Assembly: GCA_023079485.1 (NCBI GenBank) | Contig: CM041084.1 | Location: forward strand, 120,920,467-120,984,466 | Direction of reading: 5' to 3' | Source of the DNA: Archilochus colubris | Lineage: Eukaryota > Chordata > Aves > Apodiformes > Trochilidae | Length of the DNA: 64,000 nucleotides | Shown: positions 49,145 through 61,429 of the stretch, piece after piece | Layout: each line of letters opens with the position of its first letter | Position numbering within the stretch: position 1 is the first letter of the stretch | Notes under the pieces: generated by a model | Told to the model about the DNA's origin: nothing | Seen by the model: the letters and a program-made list of their open reading frames with translations, nothing else | Databases searched by the model: none | Position numbers and translations under genes: made by a program

Positions 49145-52100
49145 GTATGTAACACTCTCAGTGCCATCAACACTTGTTTTACTTTATATTTACTGGCTAA
49201 ACTGACAGAACGATCCGGCGTGCTTTTCTTTGAAATAAGGAATACAAACATTTGGATGGGAAGGTGCACAAAGAAGATTGTGGAAATAAGTTGGGGGTTG
49301 AAGGTTGGGGTATCTGAGGAGGGGAAGAACCTTAATCATTATTGCTCCCCTTCCTATTCAACTGACTGTTTTTTGTGGAGTATCTCTTTTCTCGACTGGG
49401 GGATCCTACTAAACTGGTTGAAATGTAAAAAATCAGACAGCCATTCTTGAGGGAATATCTGCTGGTTTTCAGGGTTTGTGGTTTCAGCCGGTAGGAAGGC
49501 ACACAAAATAAAAGATGGCTAGCCAGCTGTTTTAACCTCTTGCACCTGGCTCTAGAGCTGGGGCTCACCAGGATTATTCAGTTATTCGTTCTATCTGTGC
49601 TTGAATATTTATAGTGTACGATCTAGAGATCCACACAGTTGCATTGTAGCATCTCTTTATCCTTTAGTTGTGGTCTTTTTTGGACTTTGTCAACATAAAC
49701 ATGTATTCAATAGTTTTCATTTTTATGATAATGAATAGAGAGGGTCAATGAAATATAGAGGGAAAAGTCGTAAATCTGCAAAAGTGAAACCTACCCAAGG
49801 AACAAAGAAAGGTCAGGTGAACCATCTGTGTAAGTCACAGTAATAGTACCTGCTGTTTGGTTTATGCAGTGCTTTTATTATTCTGTAAAATTAAACTTAT
49901 CCGCTGGATCAAGTAAAAACTAAAGAAAAGCTGTGGAGATGATAAATGGCATTGCATGCATCTTTCAGAATAGGGAGAGTGTTTTGTTCCTCGATTTTTG
50001 AATAGTTCAGGCTTATTTGTGAAGATGGTGCACCAGCAAAGAACATATAAAGGGGGCCGAGAAAAATCACTTTTTAATATTGCAGAATTTACTGCTTCCA
50101 TTCTGACCATGAGCCTAAATTTACACAATGAAATTTGATTATCTCTAATAACAATATTAGATCCTCCACTGGATGGATGAGAATTGAGGTGGTTTTGTTG
50201 ATTGCAAGGGTTTAATGTTGCATTTCAGAATCTGATGTGGTTTAGCCTCCCTTCCATTAACTGGAAAACCCCTGAGGTTTTACAATTATTTCTTAAAGAT
50301 AATACATTTAAGATTGCATTGGTAGGCTGAAGAAAAGTCATAAAGGCAAGAAGGGAAGCCCTTAATAACTCTTGAGATTCAGACATGTTCAGCAGTTAGA
50401 TTGGCTCTGACTTCACCAAGGGTCGACAATGTGTCATTTCCATGAAGCCAAATTGCCCTCTGCCTATATGATATTAATGTGCAAATCAATATTTCAGGGA
50501 TTAAATTTCCCTTCTTCATTTTTTATGGTTTCTACCTCAATAAGTCTCAAGTCTATTAGAAGAGGCTGGATGATTTAAAATCTTTCACTGCAGAATGGCT
50601 TGTCATAGCCTTGTTTCACAGACCGGTTTTGGATTTTCCTTATAAAAAACTAAAGGCATTCCAAGGAAGTTGATAGTCAATATAGGGAAATACTCACTGC
50701 TGTAAAGCCCTTGTTCGATTAAGAGCTAAAAATGTATCGAAAATATAATATATATGCTTATATAATATATACATGTTCTACTGCTTTAAAAATATTGTGT
50801 TAATCACCTATTGATTTATTTCAAAATCAATTGAAGTTCCTTTCTTATTAGTGATTTGTTCAGCATTCTTCTCCTTGTTGTTAATTTTATTAAACAGCAT
50901 GCATGAATTAATCTGCCGATAGAATGGGTTTGGGGTTTTCTTTGAAGAATATTTAAAACCAGACATTTTTACCTATTTAACCTAGGTGGTGTGAACAGTT
51001 TAGTGTTGTGGTGAGAGCCAGGGCACTGTTTTCTGTACTTCAGACTCAGCATTGTTTTAATGAAGCTAAGGGGCATTTTGTAAATATTTTATGATTTCTG
51101 CTCAGATGCTTATCAGCAATGTTTATTAAGAGTTTCCACTGAATATTCAGGATCAGTGAAAATTAAAATGGAGGTATCTGATCTGGAAGGAAACAATACA
51201 TGACAGAAAATTTAGGTCAAAATACAAGGTTGTGACTTTATCACATAATCTTGGGAAGGCCCTACTGTCCATCATTTAGTGTTGTTTTATAGTCTTAGAC
51301 CATCTGGACCAAGTTCCGCACAGCTGCATGAATTTCATATGTGACAGAACATTTTTTCCATTCAGTGTGAAATGTTCCTTCCTAAAAACGTACACCAGAC
51401 TCGCTTAATTTAGTCTGCTAAAAGAAATGCACATGAAAAAGGACAAAAGGCTCTTTAATCTCTGCAAGCTGTTTGTTTTTCTTCAAGATTCCTGTCTGTT
51501 TGGGTTTGAAAAGTCATGTTTATTGAGGAGATGATTCTGAGGTGTGACATTAAAATAATACATGATTTTTGTGCTAGTTTCTGCTCCCCTAGTTAATTTG
51601 CAGAACTACTTTTTATGCTTGTCAAAACACAGAGTTAATCTATTCTTATTTACAATTAATCTCAATAAAATTAATCTTAACTATGCCTTAGTCAGTAGCT
51701 TAAAATATCTAATTATATTCAATTAACTGCTGTCATAGTAATTAACACTGCTTAATTGCCTCTGCATATATTTATGTAAAGCTCATTAGTTACTGCTTGC
51801 TCTTTTCTTGTTCCCATTTTTGCGGTTCTGAGAACACTGACATAAAAAACAGTCTAGTTTTTGACAATTCGGGTCTTGAAGAACCTCTGACAACTGCAAT
51901 ACATGTGCTGCTAACCTGTTATGTGGGTAAATATCTTTGTTTTCATATGCAAAAAAGGTACCAGAGCTGGGTCTGTCAAGAACATCCAGTCCAGCTACAC
52001 CCCCCCCCGCCCCTCCCTTGCCCCTTTCTTCTACCCCAACCCTTACAAAAATGTTTTCTAACCTTGTTGAAAGAAATATGAGAACCCAGGTTAAGCTCTG

Positions 52101-52259
52101 TGTTTATAAATGAAGAGCTTTTCTGCATCTGCCTTGGGGCTGTACCCAGAAGGCAGAGCTTTGCTGCTCCGAATTCATTCAAAGGGTTAAAGACTTGGCC
52201 AAGGTTCAAACTGAGAAGCGCCCAGGGAAAGTGCATGTGAATATGTACAAGTTTCATGT
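49145..52259. other. AT-rich, repeat-poor non-coding DNA
   Basis: No gene or interspersed repeat is recognised over 3 kb. Stretches near 50400-50540 and 51540-51800 have the low-CpG, TAATTA- and ATTTGCAT-like texture of conserved vertebrate non-coding elements, for example AGTAATTAACACTGCTTAAT near 51738. This is an impression of composition and not proof of conservation. Confidence 0.4.
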
Positions 52260-52720
52260 AATTAGTGCTTAATTATATTAACATATGCAAATTGTCAACT
52301 TAGGAGCTTGTTGAGCTGGCAAAGATCAGCCAGGCACAATTGCTGTATTGTTCTGAAACAATAATGGATTTCAAGTTGGATTGTGAAAACACATAACTAG
52401 CTATCTAATTTAACTCATACCATGGTGAAATTTCATTAGTCTCCATGGAGACTGGTTTAATTGTGCTGACTAATGTTCTGGGCTGCAGAATGTCCTAAAA
52501 AGAAAGCGTTGTTTGCCTAATCCACCTTACAATGACACTTGTTTGTACATGTTTCCCTTGTGTGAGAATTTGCATATGCAAATAAATAGTTTCTCTGCCC
52601 CATTTGTCATGGCTGTTCATTACCCATGAAGAGGACATTGTTACTAGGCTGTTACTGAGTCTCCCAAGACAGGATAGTGTCAACCAGTCCAGCCACATTC
52701 TTTCATAATTTGTTTCTGAT
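52260..52720. promoter_or_regulatory. Candidate enhancer / conserved non-coding element
   Basis: About 460 bp with an unusual density of symmetrical transcription-factor-like sites. An octamer ATGCAAAT lies at 52285-52292. An inverted SOX-type pair (TATTGTT, CTGA, AACAATA) lies at 52346-52363. A 14-bp palindrome GTCTCCATGGAGAC at 52439-52452 fits the RFX X-box pattern of two half sites around CCATGG. A 16-bp palindrome ATTTGCATATGCAAAT at 52568-52583 joins two octamers and contains the TGCATATGCA core of dimeric POU sites. There is no repeat homology and no coding frame. Combined SOX, POU and RFX sites suggest a neural or progenitor enhancer, but that is inference. Confidence 0.5.
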
Positions 52721-52810
52721 TAATAGACCAGAGTGAGGCTCATTCTATTCAGGCCTCTGCAAAGGGAAGGTCAGTTCTGTCACTGAAAAGAGTTTCCGCA
52801 GCAACTGAAG

Positions 52811-52850
52811 TTTTTTTTTTTTTTTTTTCCCTCTCCTTCCCCCTCCCCCC
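52811..52850. repeat. Polypyrimidine tract ending in CAG
   Basis: Eighteen T followed by a CT/C-rich run and then AG at 52851-52852. It has splice-acceptor form on the plus strand; no matching exon is obvious downstream. Confidence 0.75.
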
Positions 52851-53449
52851 AGCTTACTTTGGCTAAAATAATAATATTTAAAATAATGTATTCTTGCTCT
52901 AAGGAATACCTCCACTAATAATCTCTAGTTTCCTAAAGCAAAAGATAGGAAAATAAAGGAGATTCTGGTATTGGAATATTAATCCTGTTTTTGACAGAAA
53001 GGTAAACTGATATAATTGCTTTTCAGTCGAAGGAATGGGGGTTTATACAAGTGTGAAAGCATCGGAAAAGGATTAGCATTTTTTTGCATAATGAAAAGCT
53101 CTGTTGAATAGGGCACTGAATGGTTGACTGAATGACTGAGATGAAAGGAAGATGAAAATGCAGGCTCCTCTTTCTTTATGCCTATGTTCAGCTCTCCCTA
53201 AAGTTATGTTTGTCCAAGACTTGAGAAAACAAGCAGAAGCTCAGATTTCAGCAACTTGCTAAGATGCCCCGAGTTTCCATCATCATGAGAAGTAATATGT
53301 ATGAGAGTAGAGCAGCGAAAGGATGAGAAACACAGGTTTGTATGGAGGGGAGCTCCAGGAACATGACAGGCAAACCAAATATTGACTATTGAGTATCGAG
53401 GATTCCCAGCACTTTGCTGGGGGAAAAGAAAAAGAGAGGAGGGAGGGCT

Positions 53450-53465
53450 GGGGGGGGGGGGGGGG
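53450..53465. repeat. G-tract (16 G)
   Basis: Sixteen guanines in a row after a GGAGGGAGGG stretch, giving strong G-quadruplex potential. It is also prone to sequencing-length error. Confidence 0.9.
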
Positions 53466-53837
53466 AGGAAGGAGCTATTTTAAAAGTTGCCAATGGAAAT
53501 TAGGCATCGATGCATAATAATCTCATAAAGTTTGGTATTCAAGGAAGCAGACTGTAGTCAATATCTGTTTTAATTATTAAACTATTTCTCTTTTGGAAAA
53601 AGTTATGAATTCTGACTCAGTGCTAAGAGTGTAAGTGCTATAGAAGTCTTGCTGGGGAAAAGATTACTCTCTTCGTTCGGCTTTGAAAACAGAGAAAGTT
53701 TACCGAAATAGAAATTGATACATGCACAAAAGGAGAGGGGTTTTTGGCATGACTGTAACAGCGTGATCAGCTTGTTGAATATATTTGGATTCCGGTAGAT
53801 TCAGGTGGCAAGAAGGGCCTCGGCCTCCTCCTGCAAT

Positions 53838-53882
53838 CAGTGCTAACCCCCACTGACTTCAACCGGAGCAGGATCAGGCCGC
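53838..53882. repeat. Ancient dispersed repeat fragment
   Basis: CCCCCACTGACTTCAACCGG followed by AGCAGGATCAGGCC resembles the dispersed sequence ACTCCCATTGACTTCAATGGGAGCAGGATCAGGCC of turtles and archosaurs, with few changes. It is the only such copy in the CpG-rich/enhancer half of the window. Confidence 0.45.
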
Positions 53883-56800
53883 CAGACAGGGCTGCAACTG
53901 GTTAGCTGTTGACAATGTGATCAGTGCTTCTAATTATGTTCTCTCAACAGTAATTAGGGCAGTTAAAATACCATAAGTGTTGAGCCACTTTTGAAAGTGG
54001 GAAGTGGTTCTTTTGTATGTATGTAAATCAAATGCAGTGTGAATAATTATTTGTATGTATGCATATTAAATAGGCTCTCTTTTTTTTCAGGTCAACATAA
54101 TTACTGATTTAAAGCTACTGAGGAAAACTGCTGGTAGTTAGACTAAATATTAACTTGTCTGGGTTTTTTTTTTTTTTTAATTTGGAGCACCTTTATTTGT
54201 AAATGCTTTTTGGTTCATTAGTAGGTTTGATCTGATGAACATCTAGAGATGCTACTAAGAAATAAGGATTATTTATAGATAAATGAAGTAGAACTGTAAA
54301 TGCAGCAAGTGTTTAGTAAGAATAAAGTCACAAAAATTCTCTCTTTTAAGACAAAGCTTCTATGGGGTTTGAGAATGTTTAACTGCTAACTTTATGAAAT
54401 TCCTTAAAACTTATTTTAAAGGAATACACTTAGGGGATATTCTTTCATTCTGGGAACAGCTTATTAGTGTATTTCCATAAGAGAAATGTGTTAATTTAAA
54501 AAATAAATTAATTTATATTTTAAAATATTGTTAACCAAGCACCATGTGTTGTCTCTGGCAAAGTTCCAGACACTGTAGAACTGGATAGCACATGGGTTAA
54601 TAATAACTTATGTGATGTCTGCATTCTTACTGAATGGGTAGAAACTCGGCACACTGAGATACTGGGATCCAAGATTTTACAGAAAAAAAGATGTAATACA
54701 GAATATGTTTATGTGAACAAATGCAAAGATAGGAGACGCTGAAAAACATATTGGTTTTTTTTACCTAGTAGGTAAAACAAAGCTATTAGGTTCTCTTTGG
54801 TTATTGTTGGTATTTGTTGTTTTTGACAGGGGTAATAAACTTATTTATTCATTATATTAAGCAGAACTGAACTTGTTTTGCATAAATGAGGGCAGCAGGT
54901 TTAGTCTTTAATATAAATTACTCTATTCCTTTTTTAATAGTCACTCTATAGCACTTTGAAATAATTATTTTTTTTTATTCCTACAGCTTTTGCTGAGTTC
55001 CAAGCCAGAAAACTTTGTACTAGGCTGAAATATGGCAGCCTTGTTGAGGAATGACTTTTTCTGCTTGACCAAAATATTCCAAGGAATAGTATAACTACGT
55101 TATATGATCAAAATGAAAGTTTGCCATATTAAGATGCTCTTCTGTATGTTCACATTACTCAGAAGCAGCTTTTAATTTTTTAAAAAAGATATATTTAGAA
55201 GGTAGTTTGTCCAAATCATATTTTATTTGCCTTTGGTACTTTTCAGAACAATTTTTCTTATGCCCTGAAACTACTATCTCTTTACAGACAGATCTAGCAG
55301 ACTTTTAGCACTGACAGCACTCTCATAGGTTGCACCAGCTCTTAAGAAGGTGTTACAGACTTTCAGTTCAATAGTTCACAAACTAAAGGCTGCATGTGCA
55401 GGATAGACCATGGTGATTCTGAAAACAGATTTACCATGTAGGCTGCAGCAATGTCTGCAGAACAAGTGATTCACATACTAGATGTACACCTAAAAGTGTA
55501 TTATAGAAGACATTCTGCTTCTGAAACAAAGAAGTTCTTAAAAAATGTCTGTGTTGAAACCAGCCTAGCACATGTAAACCCAAATGAAACAGATTGTTCC
55601 CATTCACCCCAAATTAAATTAATAATAACTCCTCTGAAATCAGAGTAGTAATATGGGTGTAAGATTGGCAAGACAAACAATTTGATATTAGTAGAAAAAA
55701 AAATCAGGCCTTTTGTTACCAGCTGACAATAATCACATAAAATCAAATTTAAAAGGCTTCATCTCCTCTTTCTATACTACCATTTCCATTTTTAAGGATG
55801 AGGTGCTTAGTGCAGAAGGCACCGTAGGATCTGTAAGAAAGGTTTTGTTAGAGAGGCTGATGAGGGTCAATTCTGTTCCTTTTACCAGGTAATTGCACAG
55901 ATGAGGGTTTGGGACCAGTGGCTGCTGAAGCTCCTCCCTGTTTTGACACCGAGGCTGCCTTATAAATTCAGCTAGTCTGAGATGACAAGGCACCTGTCAT
56001 TGGTAGTGCTCCAGCGTTAGGGGCACTCACAGAAATCTGGACTAATCCCAGTTATTTTCGCAGTTGTTCCAGAAGATGGTAGTGTAACAGATCAGAATAA
56101 TCTCTTTTTGAAGAATAACGAAAACATTACTTCCTTCTTTCCCTTCAGTTGTTGGGGGGGATCCTTTGATTTTTGGTATTTGGAGGGCCAGAGCTCTTGT
56201 AAGAAGAGGGGAGGGGGGGAAATCCTTGGATTTGCCAAGTGTTACTTGATGCTTTCAAATGCAGGTGGTTTTCTTCTGTGAGAAACCATGGCTGTCCACC
56301 TTCAAGTGAGAGTTTCCCCTTGTTTAGTACCTAACACTTCACATGCCTTCCCCATTCCAGAAAATAAGGTTCTGAGTGAAAAGTAGCTCCTTAAACAGGA
56401 AACTTATTCCTGTGGGTTTCACTCTGGTCCTTTTAATACTTTTTTATACTGAAATATGGTTATTGATTTGATTTTGTTTACGGCATGGAGGGTTTAAATT
56501 AAAGAAAATGTAGCACTTTGAAAATAAATTATTTAGCTATATGGCAAATGTCACCCCTCAGTCCCTCAGTTCCTTTGAGTTTTATAAACCTCACCTCAAA
56601 GGAATCATTCTTTGCCACTGCAGTGCAGCCTTCTCTGGGGTGGGAAGTGTCACCCTGTGCAGAAAGAAGCGTGAGCCACCCCGCTGCAGCACAGCGATCT
56701 GCTCCAAGGGCTGTTTCCAGAAGGAGTAACCAGGGAGGGAAAGCACGATTTCTCAGTGGGTTATCTGCCAATGCACCGGGACAGGCGTTTCAGCTCCAGT

Positions 56801-56957
56801 GAAAAGCATCACTGGAGTTTTAAGTCTCAAATGGTCTGACCCGTGGGTTTTTCCTTGATGGGTGGTTTCCCCAGCGCTGCTGCAGTTTACAGTTTTGACC
56901 GAGGGCCTCTTCCAAAGTCGAGCGCTGCCTTATCGATTTCCCTGGCTTTGGATCAGG

Positions 56958-57115
56958 CCCCTTGCGAAGACGACTGCCGTCTACCGAGGCACCCGCTGAA
57001 AGGCAACTGGCGGCAGGTCCGCGCTGCCGGCCCCAACCCCGTCACCGGCGCCAGCCCGGCCCGGCCCAGCCCGGCCCGGTCCGGCCCGGCCCTGCGGGAA
57101 GCGCTCCCTGACATC
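56958..57115. other. Isolated GC-rich patch with GGCCC repeats
   Basis: A CpG-containing island in AT-rich DNA, with tandem CCCGGCCCAG / CCCGGTCCGG groups at about 57054-57092. Open frames on both strands are alanine-, arginine- and proline-rich and compositional. It might be a small promoter or a GC-rich tandem expansion. Confidence 0.5.
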
Positions 57116-60100
57116 ACAGGGCATAGCACTGCGGTCACAAAATTTTTTTTTCTTTTCTTTTTTTCCATTTTTTCCACCCTTTTTTTCCCCGGGTGGGTGG
57201 AAAGGCAACAAAAGACAATGGAGTAAAAAAATATTAGTGTTCAGATATAGCAGAAACTGGGAACCTGACAATAACTCAACTACTGCAGAATAAATTCAAC
57301 CATCTGGAGATCGTGACACATCCAGAAAGGGGGAGGGCAGGGGGAGACCTTAAAAATGAAGGATTTAATTCCACATTGAAATGTATTCTCCAGGCAGACT
57401 CCGGCTTTAATGTTGAGCAGCATAGGTCTCTGAGTGGTTTTGTGAATCAGGCATACGTACTGAAACACCTAGCAGCTTGCCACAGTTGGATGTTAATGTT
57501 TCTAGAGCAGAGCTGTTCGGCCCAGTGCTGAGTTTACTAGTTGATACCAGTCTGTTTTCTAATGTTATCATTATTTAAAAATAAAACAATTTGAAGCTAT
57601 TTCATTTTTTTAAATACATACAATATCAGTGATTTATAAACATTCCTGGTTTCAGCTGTAGCTGTAGAGAAGGGTGGAATCTGCTCTCAGCATATTTTTT
57701 GCATGATTTTAATAATTGGAGGCAAATATATTAGAAATACTTTAGGTTCATTTAAAAATCTATGTAATTTAAACAAACGCTGAATTGTGTAATGGTTTGT
57801 CTGGGAATTACTTAGGCTGCACTGTGTAATAATATTTTATTAGCTGTCATTTGTTTTCTAGGAAGAAAACGGTGATTTTTATGTCGTGTGTTACGTGAAA
57901 ACTTGGCACTGAAACGGGACAGTCCCTGAATTTCTAAAATGGTGGGACAGTAGTTTCCCAAAAGGTGAAGACTTGAGAAAAATTGGGGTGGGTCATTTCT
58001 TTCCTGAAGTGAAGCAGGGTACAGATTAGGAGCCATTAAGGTTTGCCAGGAGTTGCTGGTCATAGAAGCCTGTTTAAGTGCTCACTGTCAACAAGGAAAT
58101 CATGGGCAGCACTTAAAGTGGCTCACCTCTGATTTATTCATAAACCTCACACGAGCACTTGGCTTTGTTCTTGCTCTGGTAAGGGGGAACTGATGCCAAT
58201 AAGAACAGGAATAAAGAGCTTCTTGCATGGTCCAAAAGTGAATAGCACTTTATCTCAAAGCATGACCTCCATTCCCAAGATCTGTTGTGTTACAGTTGAC
58301 TCTGCTAGATGTGTATTCTCAGATGAATTGCTAGAAGAGGTTACAACAAATATATACTTTGTAAACTCTCTAGATGTAACAAGCACTGTGTAACAGGAAC
58401 TTAGATTCTAACTTGACAGAAAGGTTGTGGTATTCATAGTGAACTGAGAGATTTCTGTTTCAGGCAGCGCTTTATGCTGGGTGTTTTTTTGTTTGCTTGC
58501 TTGGTTTTCTTTTAATGTGAGTCAGAAAATAGTATGAGTATGTGGCTGAGATTCAAGCAAAAATTTTATATTCTTTAAGGGATTCATTTGATAAGCATAT
58601 TTTGATAAAAACAGACAGAAATAGTAGTTTAGAAGTAGTTCAGAGATGAGAAAGAAAGAAAAAGAAGTGGGCTTCATTTTTAGGCATATTTGATTGCTGT
58701 TGCTTTATTTTTGTTTCTCTAAAAAAGGCAAAGTAGTGCTAGCAGTCTGCGATGGGGGAAGGGACCTTTCGAAGACGGTCAACTGCCATGTTTGCTCTGG
58801 GGCAGAGGTTGAGTACAGTTACTTAAATCCCCAGAGAAACATTTAGTTAACGCTAGTCTCTTTCTGATCCCGTCTGAGTCTGGTTTTCTTTTCTGCTTTT
58901 TAATGAAGTTTGTTCCTTGCTAGGTTTAGGTTCTGTTTTTAAACTGACTTGCATTTTCACAACAGATTTGACCAAAAGAGTCATAATGGAAGACAGTGAT
59001 GAGAGTTAATGATACGTCTTTGATAAAGCAGTCCTCGTGTGCAATCTGATCACAGCCATCAGCTCATTTGTCATGGCTGAAGTGAAAATGTCAGGACCAA
59101 TGAGTGTATCAGTGCTGAAGGGGGCGAAAGGGCTTTTGGAGACACTTTTGTGCTGGGAGTGGGCCATAGCTTAGATGCAGCTCTAGGGAAATACTGGGAT
59201 TAGCCAACTCTGTGCACAAATCCCTAGCATAACAGAATTAGTTGGGAAAATGAGGTTTGTTAGGAAAAAAATCTGTAGAACTGCTCTAGGCTGCAGCCCA
59301 GGAACTACACAAAACAGTAAGGCATTCTATTAAAATAATTTTAGCAATGTGAACACACACACATTCCAACAAATACTAAAATCAGTAGCCAATATTATAG
59401 CAAAACCCATCTTAATGCATTTTGCACATGTGCGTGGTTTTGCCTCTAGAAAAAGTGCATTTTAAAATAAATAAAGTCTCCACAACCTTAGACAAAGATT
59501 TTCTGAAATTGACACGGTGGCAATTAATACAACATATTCAAATACCAACTGATGCTGCTGTTTTTTGTGTTTTTTTCTTTTTCATGGGCTAGTTCAAATA
59601 AATGCTAAGGGTGTCCTCCATGTTGCAGACACATATTTAGTCAGGAGATGTAATTCATAAAATAGGAACATATTGATTGTCAAACTGGGACTCTGTTGTG
59701 GTTTGCCACTTCTCTCTTTGACTGAGCTTCTGAGGAGTATCACAGTAGGCAGATGCAGGAAAACCTATTGCATATACCTGCCTTGCCATGGTTGCAAAGG
59801 CAAAATTTTCAGGGCTCTGAAGGGCAAGGTTTAATATACCTTGTAAATTTTTTTTGCTGTTGTTGTTTACATTCATTCTAATAATTCTGGGTACTTTCGA
59901 CAGCCAGTTTCCGTTTTGTTTTTTAACCTTGGTAAATTCATGATTGCAGTGGTATCCTGCTGCAATGAGTCCCTTTCCCCCTCTCATCATAGGGTTTTAA
60001 TTTGTCACGGCTTAGCTTTCCTGGAAAACTACGTGTCTTTTGGTAAGCTTTGTCTTGCTTCCTGTTACTTACCTAAGAAGAGCAAGGTGCTTTTGCCACT

Positions 60101-61236
60101 GTGTTGTCCATAAAAATGCTGAAGAAATCTTGATTTCTTTGAGGTGATGATCCTGCTTGCCAGACCTATTCTGCTGCTGTGGAACTGCACAGGTGTTTAA
60201 CCAGGTAATCCCATTACCTGCACTTTGTCAGCCCAAGAGGAGTGAGGGGGAGTGAGTTATTCCACCTCCTACTGCATGGAGCAGTTCCTGAGGAATTGTC
60301 CGAATAACAGATGAGTGTAGGTAATTGTCTGTCCGTCTGCAATAGGGAAAAATGGCTGTTTGGCTGTGGAGGGGATATTTGCCTGTTTTGCTTTACTTCC
60401 TGCATGTTTGGTATTGCAGAATTGGGGCTGTTTTGATTTCACAGGCCTGTGGTGAGGGGGTTCAGCAGACTGCCAGTGCTGGGCTGAGAGCAGTTTTTCC
60501 TTTGTCTGGTGTTGTTATAAGAGGTGCTACTGCAGGTTTATAATCTTTGCTTTGCACTTAATGGTAGCCTGAGATAAAAAATAAGTTTTGTATCAGCTCC
60601 ACTGTATCACTGAGCTTGCCATCAGTAAGCAAGGCCTATGAAACAGAGAAGAGTGCAGTGGAGGACAGCACGGGCCCTCATTGTGCCCCACATTATCAGT
60701 GTCCCCGTGTCACTACCACGCATTGTTCATCCGTGGTGGAAAGCTCTCTCTTTTCTTTCCCCAAAACTTGGGCATAAGTTTGGGAGCAGGCAGAGCTAGC
60801 ATGCATGCTGATGGGAGAGGGTGGAGAGCAGGGGATGCGTGGCACAGCCTTAGGCTGTGGCTCAGATACCAGGTAATCGCCTCTGGTAAGCCTGGGCTTC
60901 CTCGCAGCAGGCTTGGAGCTAGCATGTGAATCTCCCTTTTGTGATCATGGTCTTTTGGGCCCATGGTCCTTCTGGGCCTTCTCATGCTATGAACATGGTC
61001 ACAGGGACTAAAGATACCAGGTAACCTCGAGTCTGACATAGAAACATGTAATAAAGCTGCAGCCACCAGCCTCTAAACCCCAAACACTTCTCTGTTTATG
61101 CGTGTCAGTGTGAGTGGCAGCAGCAAGGTAACTTATTTAATCTAACTAGTACTTATCTTTGGTAGGAGTTGTCTGCAAATTTCTTCTATTTCTTGTACAG
61201 TGAATTGTCCTCTTTCAGATTATGTGCTTGTACAAC
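57116..61236. other. AT-rich non-coding DNA
   Basis: No gene is recognised. The 58980-59100 stretch (GATGAGAGTTAATGATACGT and neighbouring sequence) has the texture of a conserved non-coding element. Small frames near 59655, 60352 and 60713 have no family features. Confidence 0.4.
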
Positions 61237-61295
61237 TTTTTTTTTGTTGTTGTTGTTTTGTTTTTGTTTTTTTGTTTTTTTTTTGTTGTTGTTTT
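61237..61295. repeat. T-rich (GTT)n-type repeat
   Basis: T-runs broken by GTTGTTGTT groups over about 60 bp. Simple low-complexity sequence. Confidence 0.85.
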
Positions 61296-61347
61296 ATTCT
61301 ACTGATTTACAGTATTGAAGTGAAATATCTGAGATCTGTTTCCTACA

Positions 61348-61369
61348 CTTTGACTATATATAGTCAAAG
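61348..61369. repeat. Perfect 22-bp palindrome
   Basis: CTTTGACTATA followed by its exact reverse complement with no spacer. The outer CTTTGA/TCAAAG parts match the TCF/LEF core (CTTTGA) on both strands, and the centre is a TATATA block. No terminator or gene context is visible. Confidence 0.9.
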
Positions 61370-61429
61370 AAGCTGATGAGATTCTTCCCTCCCTTCTACA
61401 AGCCCTGTAACTGTTTTAAATGTATAATT

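Larger units (their letters stand above)
52853..56955. other. AT-rich non-coding DNA
   Basis: No gene is supported. A G16 run and one ancient repeat fragment are listed separately. T-tracts lie near 54164-54179 and 54967-54976. Confidence 0.45.
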
